The notes below the pieces were generated by a model. That model saw nothing but the letters and a program-made list of their open reading frames with translations, ran no database searches and was not told where the DNA came from. DNA of 64,000 nt, taken from NCBI RefSeq assembly GCF_002101965.1, contig NZ_LQQA01000035.1, forward strand, positions 124,001 to 188,000, read 5' to 3'. The DNA comes from Mycolicibacterium wolinskyi (GTDB lineage: Bacteria > Actinomycetota > Actinomycetes > Mycobacteriales > Mycobacteriaceae). Below are positions 45,904 through 57,873 of this stretch, one piece after another; positions within the stretch are counted from its first letter, which is position 1, and every line of letters starts with the position of its first letter. Made by a program: the position numbers and the translations under genes.

Positions 45904-47520
45904 TCAGACGCCGGGCAGCCGCCGCGATGCGCTCACGTCGCGGCGGCGCATGTCCTCCTCGGCGTCGAGCAGCTCGACCGCCCGCAGTGCGAGCCACAGC
46001 TCGGCCAGCGAATCGGTTTCGGCCAGATCGAGTTTGGTGATCTCGGCGACCCTCCGCATCCGGTACATCACCGTCTGCCGGTGGACGTGCAACGTCTGCG
46101 CCGTCTGCTGCCACGACCGTCGGTTTCGCAGGAACGCATCGAGCGTCTCGACGAGATCGGTGTTCTGTTCGCGGTCGTACTCCTGCAGCGGGCGCAGCAC
46201 GCGGTCGACGAGGGCTTGTGCGTCGCCGACGCTCGACAGTCCCAGCCAGGACGGCCCGCTGCCGTACCGCGACACTGCGACCCCGCGCCGCTGTGCGAGC
46301 GAAAAGGCCCACGACGCTTCGCGAATCGATTCCTGAAGGCGGTTGATGGAACCCAGACGCTGGCTGATCCCGATTCGGGCCGTGGGCCCGAGTGCCCGCG
46401 CCAGCACGTCGTCGCACGGCGAGTTCTCGGGCACCACGGCGTAGAGGATCCCTTCGCGTGTGGTGCACACATACGGAATCGCATGGCGCCACAGCGAGTT
46501 GTGCACGTGGAGCACGCGGTCGTCGTCGGAGCTGTGCGCGGCGATCAGGACCACCGTCGCGGGATCCAGTCCGAGATCGGCGAGTTGTCCGGCTGCGGTC
46601 GGACCGTCGATGCGGCTCTCCAACAGGCGCTCCAGGAACGCCGAACCCTGGCGCCGACCGTGTTCGAGCATCAGCTGCGTCTGCGACAACTCGAGGCTGA
46701 CCACTGTCGCCGCGTGCTGGAGCTGAATGGGGTCGACACGCCCGCCCTCGGCCGTGACGGCCACCAGCGCGGCGCTGGGATGGCGCTGAATGTCGGTGAG
46801 CAGGGCCGTGTTCCCGGCGACGGCGGGCAGGCCGAAGGCGCCCGCCGCCACATTCGTGAGGCTGTCGGACAATGCGACGACCGCGTCCCGCGTGGTGGCG
46901 TCCAACTCGGCTGCTTGCGGAAACCACGGCTCACCGGTGTGTCGATCGCAGACGTGGAGCCGGCAACCCAGTTCGCGTTCCAGTGCGGCGAACAGCTCCG
47001 CCGACGTGGTGGCGCGCGCGATGTGGCGGCGAACCAGGTCGTAGATCCGCACCGTCCGGGTGAGGCGGCTGGATTGGTCGAGCAGTGTGGCTTCGGCGAC
47101 CGCCCGGGAGATGGCCACGAACGGAAGCGGATAGCGGATGTTCAGAATCGGCAGCCCCAGCCGGTCGCTGGCCGAAATCACGTCGTCACTGAGGTCCGGG
47201 CAGTACATCTTCTCGCCGATCGCCAGCCCGGACACGCCGGCCTCGTTCAATCGCTCGACGACAAGCACCTGCTCGGCCGGTCCCGCGGGAAACGACAACC
47301 CGTTGGTCATCAACAGCTCGCCGCCGGTGACCCAGCGCCACGGTTCGGGGAGATCGGACGTGTGTGTCCAGGAGATCTCCCGGCTCAGGCCCGATGCCCC
47401 GGCGAGGACCTCCAGGCCCAGGTGGGGTGTTTCCGCCAACTCACCGACTGTGATCGCGATAGCGCCGCCTCCGTTCCGGTTTAGCCGATCGCACAAACCA
47501 TAGGCGCGTGTTTTGCGCAT
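45904..47520 (-). CDS. PucR-family transcriptional regulator
   Basis: Regulator of 538 residues. An N-terminal PucR domain (VGELAETPHLGLEVLAGASGLSREISWTHTSDLPEPWRWVTGGELLMTNGLSF, about 24-75) senses a small molecule. The C-terminal helix-turn-helix LVETLDAFLRNRRSWQQTAQTLHVHRQTVMYRMRRVAEIT (about 460-500) binds DNA. The middle has a GGDEF-like degenerate fold. It is divergent from the MFS transporter and ureohydrolase genes with 90 bases between and probably controls them. PucR regulators often govern purine, guanidine or amine catabolism. Confidence 0.82.
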   Translation of the reverse strand: MRKTRAYGLCDRLNRNGGGAIAITVGELAETPHLGLEVLAGASGLSREISWTHTSDLPEPWRWVTGGELLMTNGLSFPAGPAEQVLVVERLNEAGVSGLAIGEKMYCPDLSDDVISASDRLGLPILNIRYPLPFVAISRAVAEATLLDQSSRLTRTVRIYDLVRRHIARATTSAELFAALERELGCRLHVCDRHTGEPWFPQAAELDATTRDAVVALSDSLTNVAAGAFGLPAVAGNTALLTDIQRHPSAALVAVTAEGGRVDPIQLQHAATVVSLELSQTQLMLEHGRRQGSAFLERLLESRIDGPTAAGQLADLGLDPATVVLIAAHSSDDDRVLHVHNSLWRHAIPYVCTTREGILYAVVPENSPCDDVLARALGPTARIGISQRLGSINRLQESIREASWAFSLAQRRGVAVSRYGSGPSWLGLSSVGDAQALVDRVLRPLQEYDREQNTDLVETLDAFLRNRRSWQQTAQTLHVHRQTVMYRMRRVAEITKLDLAETDSLAELWLALRAVELLDAEEDMRRRDVSASRRLPGV

Positions 47521-47610
47521 CGTCTACTCGCGGACAGGCCGCGCCCGCCGCCATGCTGTGTCTCGGCTCACACCTCCCCCGTTCGAGAGCCCCGTCACGC
47601 AGGAGCTTCC

Positions 47611-48972
47611 ATGTCCCAAGCCGGCCACCTCATCGACGATGCGCCGCTCACGTCCTTCCACAAGAAGTTGACGCTGTTCTCGTCAGGCGGACCGTTCATC
47701 GACGGTTACGCGCTGTCCATCATCGGCGTCGCCCTCATCACGCTCGAACCCGCGATGAGCTTGTCGGCCACCGAGATCGGGCTGATCGGCGCCGCCAGCC
47801 TCATCGGCATCTTCGTCGGCGGCGGGGTGTTCGGATACGTCACCGACAAGATCGGTCGCCACCTGATGTACATCGCCGACCTGATCGCGCTCGCCGTGTT
47901 CTCCGTGCTCTCGGCATTCGCCACCGAAGCGTGGCAGCTCATCCTGCTGCGGTTTCTCCTCGGCGTCGCGATCGGCGCGGACTACCCCATCGCCACATCG
48001 CTGCTGGCCGAATTCCTGCCGAAGAAACAACGCGGCAGGCTCCTCGGGGCGATGTTCGTGGTGTGGGCCGTGGGTGCCGCGGCCGCCTACGTCGTCGGTT
48101 TCCTCCTCCGCGATTACGGGCCCGATGCCTGGCGCCTGCTGTTGGCGAGCCCGGCCGTGTTCGCCGTGATCACCCTGCTGGCCCGGATGGGTACCCCAGA
48201 ATCGCCGCGCTGGCTGCTCAGCAAGGGGCGAGTCGCCGAGGCCGACGCCGCGATCAAGCAGGCCTTCGGACCGCAGTTCGGCGTGGGCGACCTGGACCAG
48301 AATGACGGCGAAACCGCCAGGACCACTTCGTTCGCACAGGTTTTCAAGCGGCCGTACCTCAACCGCACCATCTTCGTCGCGGTGTTCTGGACCGCCCAGG
48401 TCATCCCGCTCTTCGCGGTCTACACGTTCGCACCCGACCTGTTGGCGTCCTTCGGACTCGAGGGCGACGCCAACCTCTACGGCGGATCACTGTTGATCTC
48501 ACTGCTTTTCGTGGTCGGTGGCATACCGGGCCTGTACCTCGTCGAGAAGATCGGCCGCCGGGCACTGCTGATCGGATCGTTCGCCGTGATCGCGGTCGCG
48601 CTCGCCATACCCGCCCTCATACCGGGGATTCCGCCCGTCGCGTTCTTCCTCGCGCTGGCCGTGTACGCGCTGGCCTCGGGCGCCTCGAGCTTCCTCGAAA
48701 TCGTCTATCCCAACGAGCTTTTCCCTACCGAGGTCCGCGCGACCGCGGTCGGCGTGGGCACCGCGGTGAGCCGCATCGGCTCCGCGGGCGGCACGTATCT
48801 GATGCCGCTTGCCCTCACCGCACTGGGCGCCGGTGGCGCGCTCGGGGTCGGGGCCGCGGTTACCGCAGTGGGTTTGGTGGTCGCGATCTTCATGGCGCCC
48901 GAAACCCGCGGTGTCGCACTGACCGAGAGTGCGGCGCCGTCACCTGCCGAAGAACAACTACCCGCGTCCTGA
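47611..48972 (+). CDS. MFS transporter (sugar/metabolite porter type)
   Basis: Twelve-helix transporter of 453 residues. SGGPFIDGYALSIIGVALITLEPAM opens, the motif between helices 2 and 3 is GGGVFGYVTDKIGRHLMYIADLIAL, and GVAIGADYPIATSLLAEFLPKKQRGRLLGAMFVVWAVG lies in the first half. The second half has KIGRRALLIGSFAVIAVALAIPALI and FLEIVYPNELFPTEVRATAVGVGTAVSRIGSAGGTYLMPLAL. AGGAGC lies before the ATG at 47611. Co-directional with the ureohydrolase (42-base gap), it likely imports that enzyme's substrate. Confidence 0.85.
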   Translation: MSQAGHLIDDAPLTSFHKKLTLFSSGGPFIDGYALSIIGVALITLEPAMSLSATEIGLIGAASLIGIFVGGGVFGYVTDKIGRHLMYIADLIALAVFSVLSAFATEAWQLILLRFLLGVAIGADYPIATSLLAEFLPKKQRGRLLGAMFVVWAVGAAAAYVVGFLLRDYGPDAWRLLLASPAVFAVITLLARMGTPESPRWLLSKGRVAEADAAIKQAFGPQFGVGDLDQNDGETARTTSFAQVFKRPYLNRTIFVAVFWTAQVIPLFAVYTFAPDLLASFGLEGDANLYGGSLLISLLFVVGGIPGLYLVEKIGRRALLIGSFAVIAVALAIPALIPGIPPVAFFLALAVYALASGASSFLEIVYPNELFPTEVRATAVGVGTAVSRIGSAGGTYLMPLALTALGAGGALGVGAAVTAVGLVVAIFMAPETRGVALTESAAPSPAEEQLPAS

Positions 48973-49014
48973 GCCGTCCCCACAATCCCGCACTCAACGA
49001 AAGACAGGAAACCA

Positions 49015-50046
49015 GTGAGCATTCGACCGACCGTTCCAACCGTCGACGCACGTACCGGCCTCGTCGGGGCGGTGCCCGCCACCGAGGTGCCCCGCTACGC
49101 GGGCAAGAGCACCTTCGCCCGCATCGCCGATGTGCACGAGGTCAGCGACTACGACATCGCCATCCTCGGAATCCCGTTCGACGGCGGCACGTCGTACCGA
49201 CCGGGCGCGCGATTCGGTCCGCTGGCCGTCCGCCAGGCCGCCCGCACCATCCGCCCGGGCTATCACGTCGAACTCGGGGTCGCGCCGCTGCAGACCGTTC
49301 AGGTCGTCGACGCGGGCGACATCTCGGTCACGCCCTATGACATCGCCGCCGCGTGCCGGCAGATCCAGGACCACACGGCCGACATACTCGGTGACGGCGA
49401 CCGCCGCATCGTCGCGATCGGCGGCGACCACACGATCGCGCTTCCGAATTTGCGTGCGCTGCACGCCAAGTACGGGCCGGTGGCCCTCGTGCACTTCGAC
49501 GCCCACCTCGACACGTGGGACACGTATTTCAACGCCCCGGTCACCCACGGCACGATCTTCCGCCGCGCATTCGAGGAAGGACTGTTGATCGAGGACCACT
49601 CGATCCATGTGGGTATCCGCGGGCCGATCTACGACCAACTCGACCTGCGGGACGACGCCGACATGGGATTCAAGATCATCCGGGCCGGTGATCTCGACGT
49701 GATCGGTACCGACGCCGCGGTCGACATCGTCCGGTGCCGCGTCGGCGACGTGCCGGTGTACCTCTCGATCGACATCGACGTGCTCGACCCGGCGTTCGCA
49801 CCAGGCACCGGCACCCCGGAAGCAGGCGGTTTCACGTCCCGCGAACTGCTGCGCATGCTGCGCAAGCTGGGCGGGCTGAACATCGTCGGCGCCGATGTCG
49901 TCGAGGTCGCCCCGGCTTACGACCACGCCGAGATCACGTCGGTGGCTGCCGCGACCATCGTGTTCGACCTCGTGTCGCTCATGGTCGCGGACAGCACGAC
50001 GCATCCGGAGGTGCAGGCGGACGAGGCCGCGATGGCCCCGTCCTGA
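49015..50046 (+). CDS. Agmatinase-type ureohydrolase
   Basis: Binuclear metal ureohydrolase of 343 residues. Metal ligands lie in GGDHTIALP, LVHFDAHLDTWD and VYLSIDIDVLDPAFAPGTGTPE, complete for the arginase/agmatinase fold. The family includes agmatinases, guanidinobutyrases, guanidinopropionases and guanidine hydrolases, which sequence motifs alone do not separate, so the substrate (agmatine, guanidinobutyrate or another guanidine) is open. The GTG at 49015 has AGGAAA upstream. It follows the MFS gene by 42 bases. Confidence 0.88.
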   Translation: MSIRPTVPTVDARTGLVGAVPATEVPRYAGKSTFARIADVHEVSDYDIAILGIPFDGGTSYRPGARFGPLAVRQAARTIRPGYHVELGVAPLQTVQVVDAGDISVTPYDIAAACRQIQDHTADILGDGDRRIVAIGGDHTIALPNLRALHAKYGPVALVHFDAHLDTWDTYFNAPVTHGTIFRRAFEEGLLIEDHSIHVGIRGPIYDQLDLRDDADMGFKIIRAGDLDVIGTDAAVDIVRCRVGDVPVYLSIDIDVLDPAFAPGTGTPEAGGFTSRELLRMLRKLGGLNIVGADVVEVAPAYDHAEITSVAAATIVFDLVSLMVADSTTHPEVQADEAAMAPS

Positions 50047-50136
50047 TCGGGGGGTGCGCAATCGGGATCCGACTGATAACGTGACGCGCGGCACACTCCC
50101 AGTTCGGGAGTGGCTCATAACTCAAAACGCCGTTGA

Positions 50137-50345
50137 GTCGCGGCGGGAGAGCCCCGCCCCATCCAGTTGGCGGGCGCCGCAGGAGCAAATCCTCCCCAGG
50201 AATCTCTCAGGCACCGGTACCGCCGCGACTAGGCACCTCTGGAAAGCAGCCGAGCACACCGTGTTCGGCTCACCGAAGGGGCAAGCGATTCGTCGGTGAC
50301 GGCGGATCGTGAAAACTCTCAGGTTCAAGCGACAGAGTGGGGAGG
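50137..50345 (+). promoter_or_regulatory. Tandem glycine riboswitch upstream of cycA
   Basis: Two gcvT-type glycine aptamers in series. The first is closed by a perfect 10-base P1 (50137-50146 with 50220-50229) and holds GGGAGAG and the core GCCGCAGGAGCAA…GGAATCTCTCAGG (50176-50211). The second runs from about 50238 and holds CACCGAAGGGGCAAGC (50271-50286) and AAAACTCTCAGG (50312-50323), ending ACAGAGTGGGGAGG. The remaining 47 bases before the ATG at 50393 can form the expression platform. The spacing and conserved cores leave little doubt of the class. Confidence 0.9.
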
Positions 50346-50392
50346 CGCCCGCAGCCCGCGCTCCCCTTCGCGCCTGAGATCCTTGAGGTGTT

Positions 50393-51856
50393 ATGTCCCA
50401 ATCCAGTGACCTGACCGCTCCCGAAGCGGCTTCGACTCCGTCATCGGCCGAGCCACGGCTCGACCGGCAGCTCTCCAACCGGCACATTCAGCTCATCGCC
50501 ATTGGCGGCGCCATCGGCACCGGGCTCTTCATGGGCTCGGGCAAGACGATCTCGCTCGCCGGCCCGTCGGTGATCTTCGTCTACATGATCATCGGCTTCA
50601 TGTTGTTCTTCGTGATGCGGGCCATGGGCGAGTTGCTCTTGTCCAACCTGCATTACAAGTCGTTCGCCGACTTCGCGGCCGATCTCCTCGGGCCGTGGGC
50701 GGGCTTCTTCACGGGCTGGACCTACTGGTTCTGCTGGATCGTCACCGGTGTCGCCGACGTGGTCGCCATCTCGGGTTATGTGAGCTACTGGTGGGGTGAC
50801 CTGCCGCTGTGGATACCGGCGCTCGTCACGGTCGGCGTGCTGATCGGGTTGAACCTGCCGACGGTCCGCGCGTTCGGAGAGACCGAGTTCTGGTTCGCAC
50901 TGATCAAGATCGTCGCGATCGTCGCACTCATCGTCATCGGTCTCGTGATGGTGTTCCGCCACTTCGAGGCGCCCAACGGCGCGGTGGCGAGCTTCGCGAA
51001 CCTGTGGAACGACGGTGGCTTCTTCCCGACCGGGCCGATGGGATTCGTCGCCGGATTCCAGATCGCCACATTCGCGTTCGTCGGTATCGAACTGGTGGGC
51101 ACGACCGCGGCCGAGGCCAAGAACCCCGAACGCAACCTGCCGAAGGCCATCAACTCGATCCCCGTGCGCGTGATGCTGTTCTACGTCGCCGCGCTCGCGG
51201 TGATCATCTCGGTGACGCCGTGGCGCGAGATCAGCCCGGACAACAGCCCCTTCGTGGCGATGTTCAGCCTCGCCGGGCTCGGCATCGCGGCATCGGTGGT
51301 CAACTTCGTCGTGCTGACCTCGGCGGCGTCGTCGGCCAACTCGGGTATCTACTCGACCTCCCGGATGGTGTACGGCCTGGCCCAGGAAGGCGACGCACCC
51401 AGCCGGTTCGGCAAGCTGACGTCACGGCGGGTGCCGGCCAACGCGTTGTTCCTGTCCGGAGTGTTCCTGCTTTCGGGCGTGGTCATGGTGGTCGTGGGCG
51501 ACTCGATCATCGAGGCCTTCACGATCGTGACGACGATTTCGTCGCTGTGCTTCATGTTCGTCTGGTCGATCATCCTGATCAGCTACCTGACCTACCGCAA
51601 GCGCAGACCCGAACTGCACGAGGCGTCGAAGTTCAAGATGCCCGGCGGCATCGTGATGTGTTACGTGGTGCTGGCGTTCTTCGTCTTCCTGGTCTGGGCG
51701 TTCACCCAGAAGCAGGACACGCTGCAGGCACTGCTGGTCACACCGGTCTGGTTCATCGTGCTCGGTGTCGCATGGGCGGTGCTGCGGCGGCGCCCGGGCC
51801 ATCTGGCCCGCGAAGCCAAGTTCCGCGCCGATCTCGAAGCCGCAGAACAGGACTGA
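50393..51856 (+). CDS. cycA: D-serine/D-alanine/glycine permease CycA
   Basis: Amino-acid permease of 487 residues with twelve helices. LSNRHIQLIAIGGAIGTGLFMGSGKTISLAGPSVIFVYMIIGFMLFFVMRAMGELLLSNL near the N-terminus is close to E. coli CycA, and SFANLWNDGGFFPTGPMGFVAGFQIATFAFVGIELVGTTAAEAKNPERNLPKAINSIPVR repeats that similarity. Import of glycine, D-alanine and D-serine is inferred (CycA also admits D-cycloserine). The gene is controlled by the tandem glycine riboswitch just upstream; GAGGTG precedes the ATG. Confidence 0.93.
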   Translation: MSQSSDLTAPEAASTPSSAEPRLDRQLSNRHIQLIAIGGAIGTGLFMGSGKTISLAGPSVIFVYMIIGFMLFFVMRAMGELLLSNLHYKSFADFAADLLGPWAGFFTGWTYWFCWIVTGVADVVAISGYVSYWWGDLPLWIPALVTVGVLIGLNLPTVRAFGETEFWFALIKIVAIVALIVIGLVMVFRHFEAPNGAVASFANLWNDGGFFPTGPMGFVAGFQIATFAFVGIELVGTTAAEAKNPERNLPKAINSIPVRVMLFYVAALAVIISVTPWREISPDNSPFVAMFSLAGLGIAASVVNFVVLTSAASSANSGIYSTSRMVYGLAQEGDAPSRFGKLTSRRVPANALFLSGVFLLSGVVMVVVGDSIIEAFTIVTTISSLCFMFVWSIILISYLTYRKRRPELHEASKFKMPGGIVMCYVVLAFFVFLVWAFTQKQDTLQALLVTPVWFIVLGVAWAVLRRRPGHLAREAKFRADLEAAEQD

Positions 51857-51869
51857 CCACACCAGCGCC

Positions 51870-51902
51870 GGAGCGGCGTCCCCGCCATCGGGACGCCGCT
51901 CC
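51870..51902 (+). terminator. Terminator hairpin after cycA
   Basis: Perfect 13-base stem GGAGCGGCGTCCC / GGGACGCCGCTCC with a 7-base loop, starting 14 bases after the cycA stop. There is no U tract. Confidence 0.75.
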
Positions 51903-51995
51903 GCCCTGCGTGATCCAAAGTCGTTGCACGCCAACGGTTTACAACATCACGTCGATCAGGTAGGGTGTGGTGAACAACTCAATACGCCGTTGACC

Positions 51996-52176
51996 CGCAG
52001 CGGGAGAATCCTCCAATTCGGAGGCGCCGTAGGAGCAACTTCCTCCCCGGGAATCTCTCAGGCTCAATACCGCTGCGTCGAGGCAACTCTGGAGAACAGT
52101 GCCGAATTCGGCACTTACCGAAGGTGTACAGCGCAACCGCGCCCAGACTCTCAGGTTTCAGGACAGAGCGGGGAGG
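51996..52176 (+). promoter_or_regulatory. Tandem glycine riboswitch upstream of gcvP
   Basis: A second two-aptamer glycine riboswitch. P1 of the first aptamer is CGCAGCGG (51996-52003) with CCGCTGCG; its core is GCCGTAGGAGCAA … GGAATCTCTCAGG (52026-52062). The second has TACCGAAGGTG (52116-52126) and AGACTCTCAGG (52145-52155), and ends GACAGAGCGGGGAGG. It resembles the cycA copy in layout and core sequence but differs in stems and loops, so the two are related, not recent exact copies. The gcvP GTG lies 52 bases downstream. Confidence 0.9.
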
Positions 52177-52227
52177 TGTCCCAGTTGACGTCCGGCCCCC
52201 GGACGCTACCGAAACCGGAGTCACCTC

Positions 52228-55070
<2,843 letters not shown>

Positions 55071-55074
<4 letters not shown>

Positions 55075-56186
55075 CCAGTACCGCACCAACCACCACGTCG
55101 CCGTTACTCGGCGAGCACCGCGAGCTCGGCGCGACGTTCACCGACTTCGCGGGCTGGCAGATGCCGCTGAAGTACGGCAGCGAACTGACCGAGCATCACG
55201 CGGTCCGCCGCACCGCCGGGTTGTTCGACCTGTCGCACATGGGCGAGATCGAGGTCAGCGGTCCGCAGGCCGGTGCGGCGCTCGACTTCGCGCTCGTGGG
55301 CGAGCTGTCCAAGATCGCGGTCGGCCGTGCCAAGTACTCGCTGATGTGCGACGCCGACGGCGGTGTGATCGACGACCTGGTGGTGTACCGCCTGACCGAC
55401 GAGCACTTCCTGGTCGTCGCCAACGCGGCCAACGCGCCGGCCGTCGCCACCGAATTCACCACACGTGCACAGGGTTTCGATGCCACGGTGACGGATCGGT
55501 CCGGCGACACCGCGCTGATCGCGGTGCAGGGGCCTGCCTCGGCCTCGATCGTGCAGTCGCTGGCGCCCCAGCAGCTCGCCGACACCATCGCCGCGCTCAA
55601 GTACTACGCGGTGACCACCGCCGAGGTGGCCGGTCTCGAAGTGCTGCTGGCCCGGACCGGCTACACCGGCGAGGACGGTTTCGAACTGTACGTACCCGCC
55701 GGGCAAGCCGTGGCGCTGTGGCGGGCCTTGGCCGACGCGACCGCGGGTGCGGACGGGAGCCCAGCCGGCCTGGCGTGCCGCGACACCCTGCGTCTGGAAG
55801 CCGGCATGGCGCTGTACGGGCACGAACTGACCTTGGCGACCAACCCGTACGAGGCGGGCCTGGGCAAGGTGGTGCGGTTGACCAAAGACTTCGTCGGCCG
55901 CGATGCGCTGCAACGTCTTTCCGAGCAGCCCGCGCAGCGGACCCTGGTCGGGCTCAAAGGCGCCGGGCGGCGGGCTGCGCGCGCCGGATACTCCCTGCAT
56001 CAGGCCGACAACGCCGAGCCCGTCGGTGTGGTGACCTCCGGTGCGCTCTCCCCCACCCTCGGATACCCGATCGCCCTGGCCTACCTCGACGTCGACCTCG
56101 CCGAACCCGGAACCGCGCTCACGGTCGACGTGCGCGGCAAACGGGAACCGTTCGAGGTCACCCCATCCCCCTTCTACCGCCGCTAG
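55071..56186 (+). CDS. gcvT: Aminomethyltransferase, T-protein
   Basis: Folate-dependent enzyme of 371 residues that transfers the methylene group from the lipoyl arm to tetrahydrofolate and releases ammonia. HRELGATFTDFAGWQMPLKYGSELTEHHAVRRTAGLFDLSHMGEIEVSG opens and ARTGYTGEDGFELYVPAGQAVALWRAL is the folate region; CRDTLRLEAGMALYGHELT is conserved. Translationally coupled to gcvP; gcvH follows 15 bases later with its own site (GAGAGGAAAACC). Confidence 0.95.
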
Positions 56187-56201
56187 CCGAGAGGAAAACC
56201 G

Positions 56202-56606
56202 ATGTCTGCCACCCCCATTCCCGACGACCGCAGCTACACCGAGGAACACGAGTGGGTGCTCATCGCACCCGGTGCCGCCGTGCCCGACGAGCCGGTGCGG
56301 ATCGGTATCACCGCCGTCGCCGCGCAGGCCCTCGGCGATCTCGTGTACCTCGACCTGCCCGAGGTGGGTGCGACCGTGACGGCCGGCGAGGTCTGCGGCG
56401 AGGTCGAATCCACCAAGACGGTCTCCGAGCTCTACCCGCCGGTCAGCGGTGAGGTCACCGAGGTGAACACCGCGGCCATCGACGACCCGAGCCTGGTGAC
56501 CTCCGATCCCTACGGCCAGGGCTGGCTGTTCGCGGTCGCCCCCACCGACACGGCCGTGCTTCTCACCGCCGCCGAATACGCTGACAAGAACGGAGTTCCG
56601 GCATGA
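56202..56606 (+). CDS. gcvH: Glycine cleavage system H-protein
   Basis: Lipoyl-carrier protein of 134 residues. The lipoylated lysine is K72 in CGEVESTKTVSELYPPVSGEV. The surrounding beta barrel (RIGITAVAAQALGDLVYLDLPEVGATVTAGEV) is canonical. It shuttles the aminomethyl group among P, T and L proteins. LipA, encoded downstream in the same run, makes the lipoyl group. It overlaps glyA by four bases. Confidence 0.96.
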   Translation: MSATPIPDDRSYTEEHEWVLIAPGAAVPDEPVRIGITAVAAQALGDLVYLDLPEVGATVTAGEVCGEVESTKTVSELYPPVSGEVTEVNTAAIDDPSLVTSDPYGQGWLFAVAPTDTAVLLTAAEYADKNGVPA

Positions 56607-57871
56607 GCGTGCTCAACGACCCCCTGGTCGAATTCGATCCCGAGATCGCCGAGGCGATCGGCCTCGAACTGCAGCGCCAACGCGTCGGGCTCGAGATGAT
56701 CGCCTCGGAGAACCATGCGCCGCTCGCGGTGATGCAGGCGCAGGGTTCGGTGCTCACCAACAAGTACGCCGAGGGATATCCGGGGCGGCGCTACTACGGC
56801 GGATGCGAGCACATCGACGTCATCGAACGGCTCGCGATCGGCCGGATCAAGGAGTTGTTCGGCGCCGAATTCGCCAATGTCCAACCGCATTCGGGCGCGC
56901 AGGCCAACGCGGCCGTCATGCATGCGCTGATCAAGCCGGGCGACACCATCCTCGGGCTGTCGCTGGACTGCGGCGGCCACCTCACCCACGGCATGCGGCT
57001 GAATTTCTCCGGCAAGCTCTACAACGTCGCGGCCTACGGCGTCTCCCCGTCCGACTACCTCATCGACATGGACGAGGTCGCCAGGATCGCACGGGAATGC
57101 AAGCCGCAGTTGATCATCGGCGGCTGGTCGGCCTATCCGCGCCAGCTCGACTTCGCGCGCTTCCGGGAGATCGCCGACGAGGTCGGCGCCTACCTGATGG
57201 TCGACATGGCCCACTTCGCCGGTTTGGTGGCCGCGGGCCTGTACCCCTCGCCGGTGCCCCACGCGCACGTCGTCACCTCGACGACCCACAAGACACTCGG
57301 CGGTCCGCGCGGCGGGATCATCCTGACCAACGAGGCCGAACTGGCCAAGAAGCTCAACTCGGCGGTGTTTCCCGGTCAGCAGGGCGGCCCGCTCGAACAC
57401 GTCATCGCCGCCAAGGCCGTCGGCTTCAAGATGGCCGCGCAGCCCGAGTTCGCCGAACGTCAGCAGCGCGTCCTGCGGGGCGCCCGGATCCTGGCCGACC
57501 GACTGAGCCAGCCCGACGCCAAAGAGGCCGGCATCACCGTGCTGACCGGCGGCACCGATGTGCACCTCGTGCTGGTCGATCTGCGGGACGCGGCGATCGA
57601 CGGCCAGCAAGCCGAGGACCGGCTCGACGCGATCGGTATCACGGTCAACCGCAACGCCGTGCCATTCGATCCGCGGCCGCCGATGGTCACCTCGGGCCTG
57701 CGGATCGGTACGCCGGCGCTGGCGGCTCGCGGGTTCGGCGATGACGACTTCAGCCGTGTCGCCGACCTCATCGTCCGCGCCCTGGTCGCGGCACCGGGCG
57801 CCGACGTCAGCGATCTGGCTGCCGAGGTGCGCGCGCTCGCCGACAAGTACCCGCTCTACCCAGGACTGTAA
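56603..57871 (+). CDS. glyA: Serine hydroxymethyltransferase
   Basis: PLP enzyme of 422 residues interconverting serine and glycine with tetrahydrofolate. MIASENHAPLAVMQAQGSVLTNKYAEGYPGRRYYGGCEHIDVIE and the PLP-lysine motif VVTSTTHKTLGGPRGGIILTNE (near residue 229) are canonical. Here it joins glycine cleavage so that two glycines can be converted to serine, or serine can supply glycine. The genome likely has another glyA for one-carbon supply, but that is outside the window. Confidence 0.94.
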   Translation: MSVLNDPLVEFDPEIAEAIGLELQRQRVGLEMIASENHAPLAVMQAQGSVLTNKYAEGYPGRRYYGGCEHIDVIERLAIGRIKELFGAEFANVQPHSGAQANAAVMHALIKPGDTILGLSLDCGGHLTHGMRLNFSGKLYNVAAYGVSPSDYLIDMDEVARIARECKPQLIIGGWSAYPRQLDFARFREIADEVGAYLMVDMAHFAGLVAAGLYPSPVPHAHVVTSTTHKTLGGPRGGIILTNEAELAKKLNSAVFPGQQGGPLEHVIAAKAVGFKMAAQPEFAERQQRVLRGARILADRLSQPDAKEAGITVLTGGTDVHLVLVDLRDAAIDGQQAEDRLDAIGITVNRNAVPFDPRPPMVTSGLRIGTPALAARGFGDDDFSRVADLIVRALVAAPGADVSDLAAEVRALADKYPLYPGL

Positions 57872-57873
57872 GC

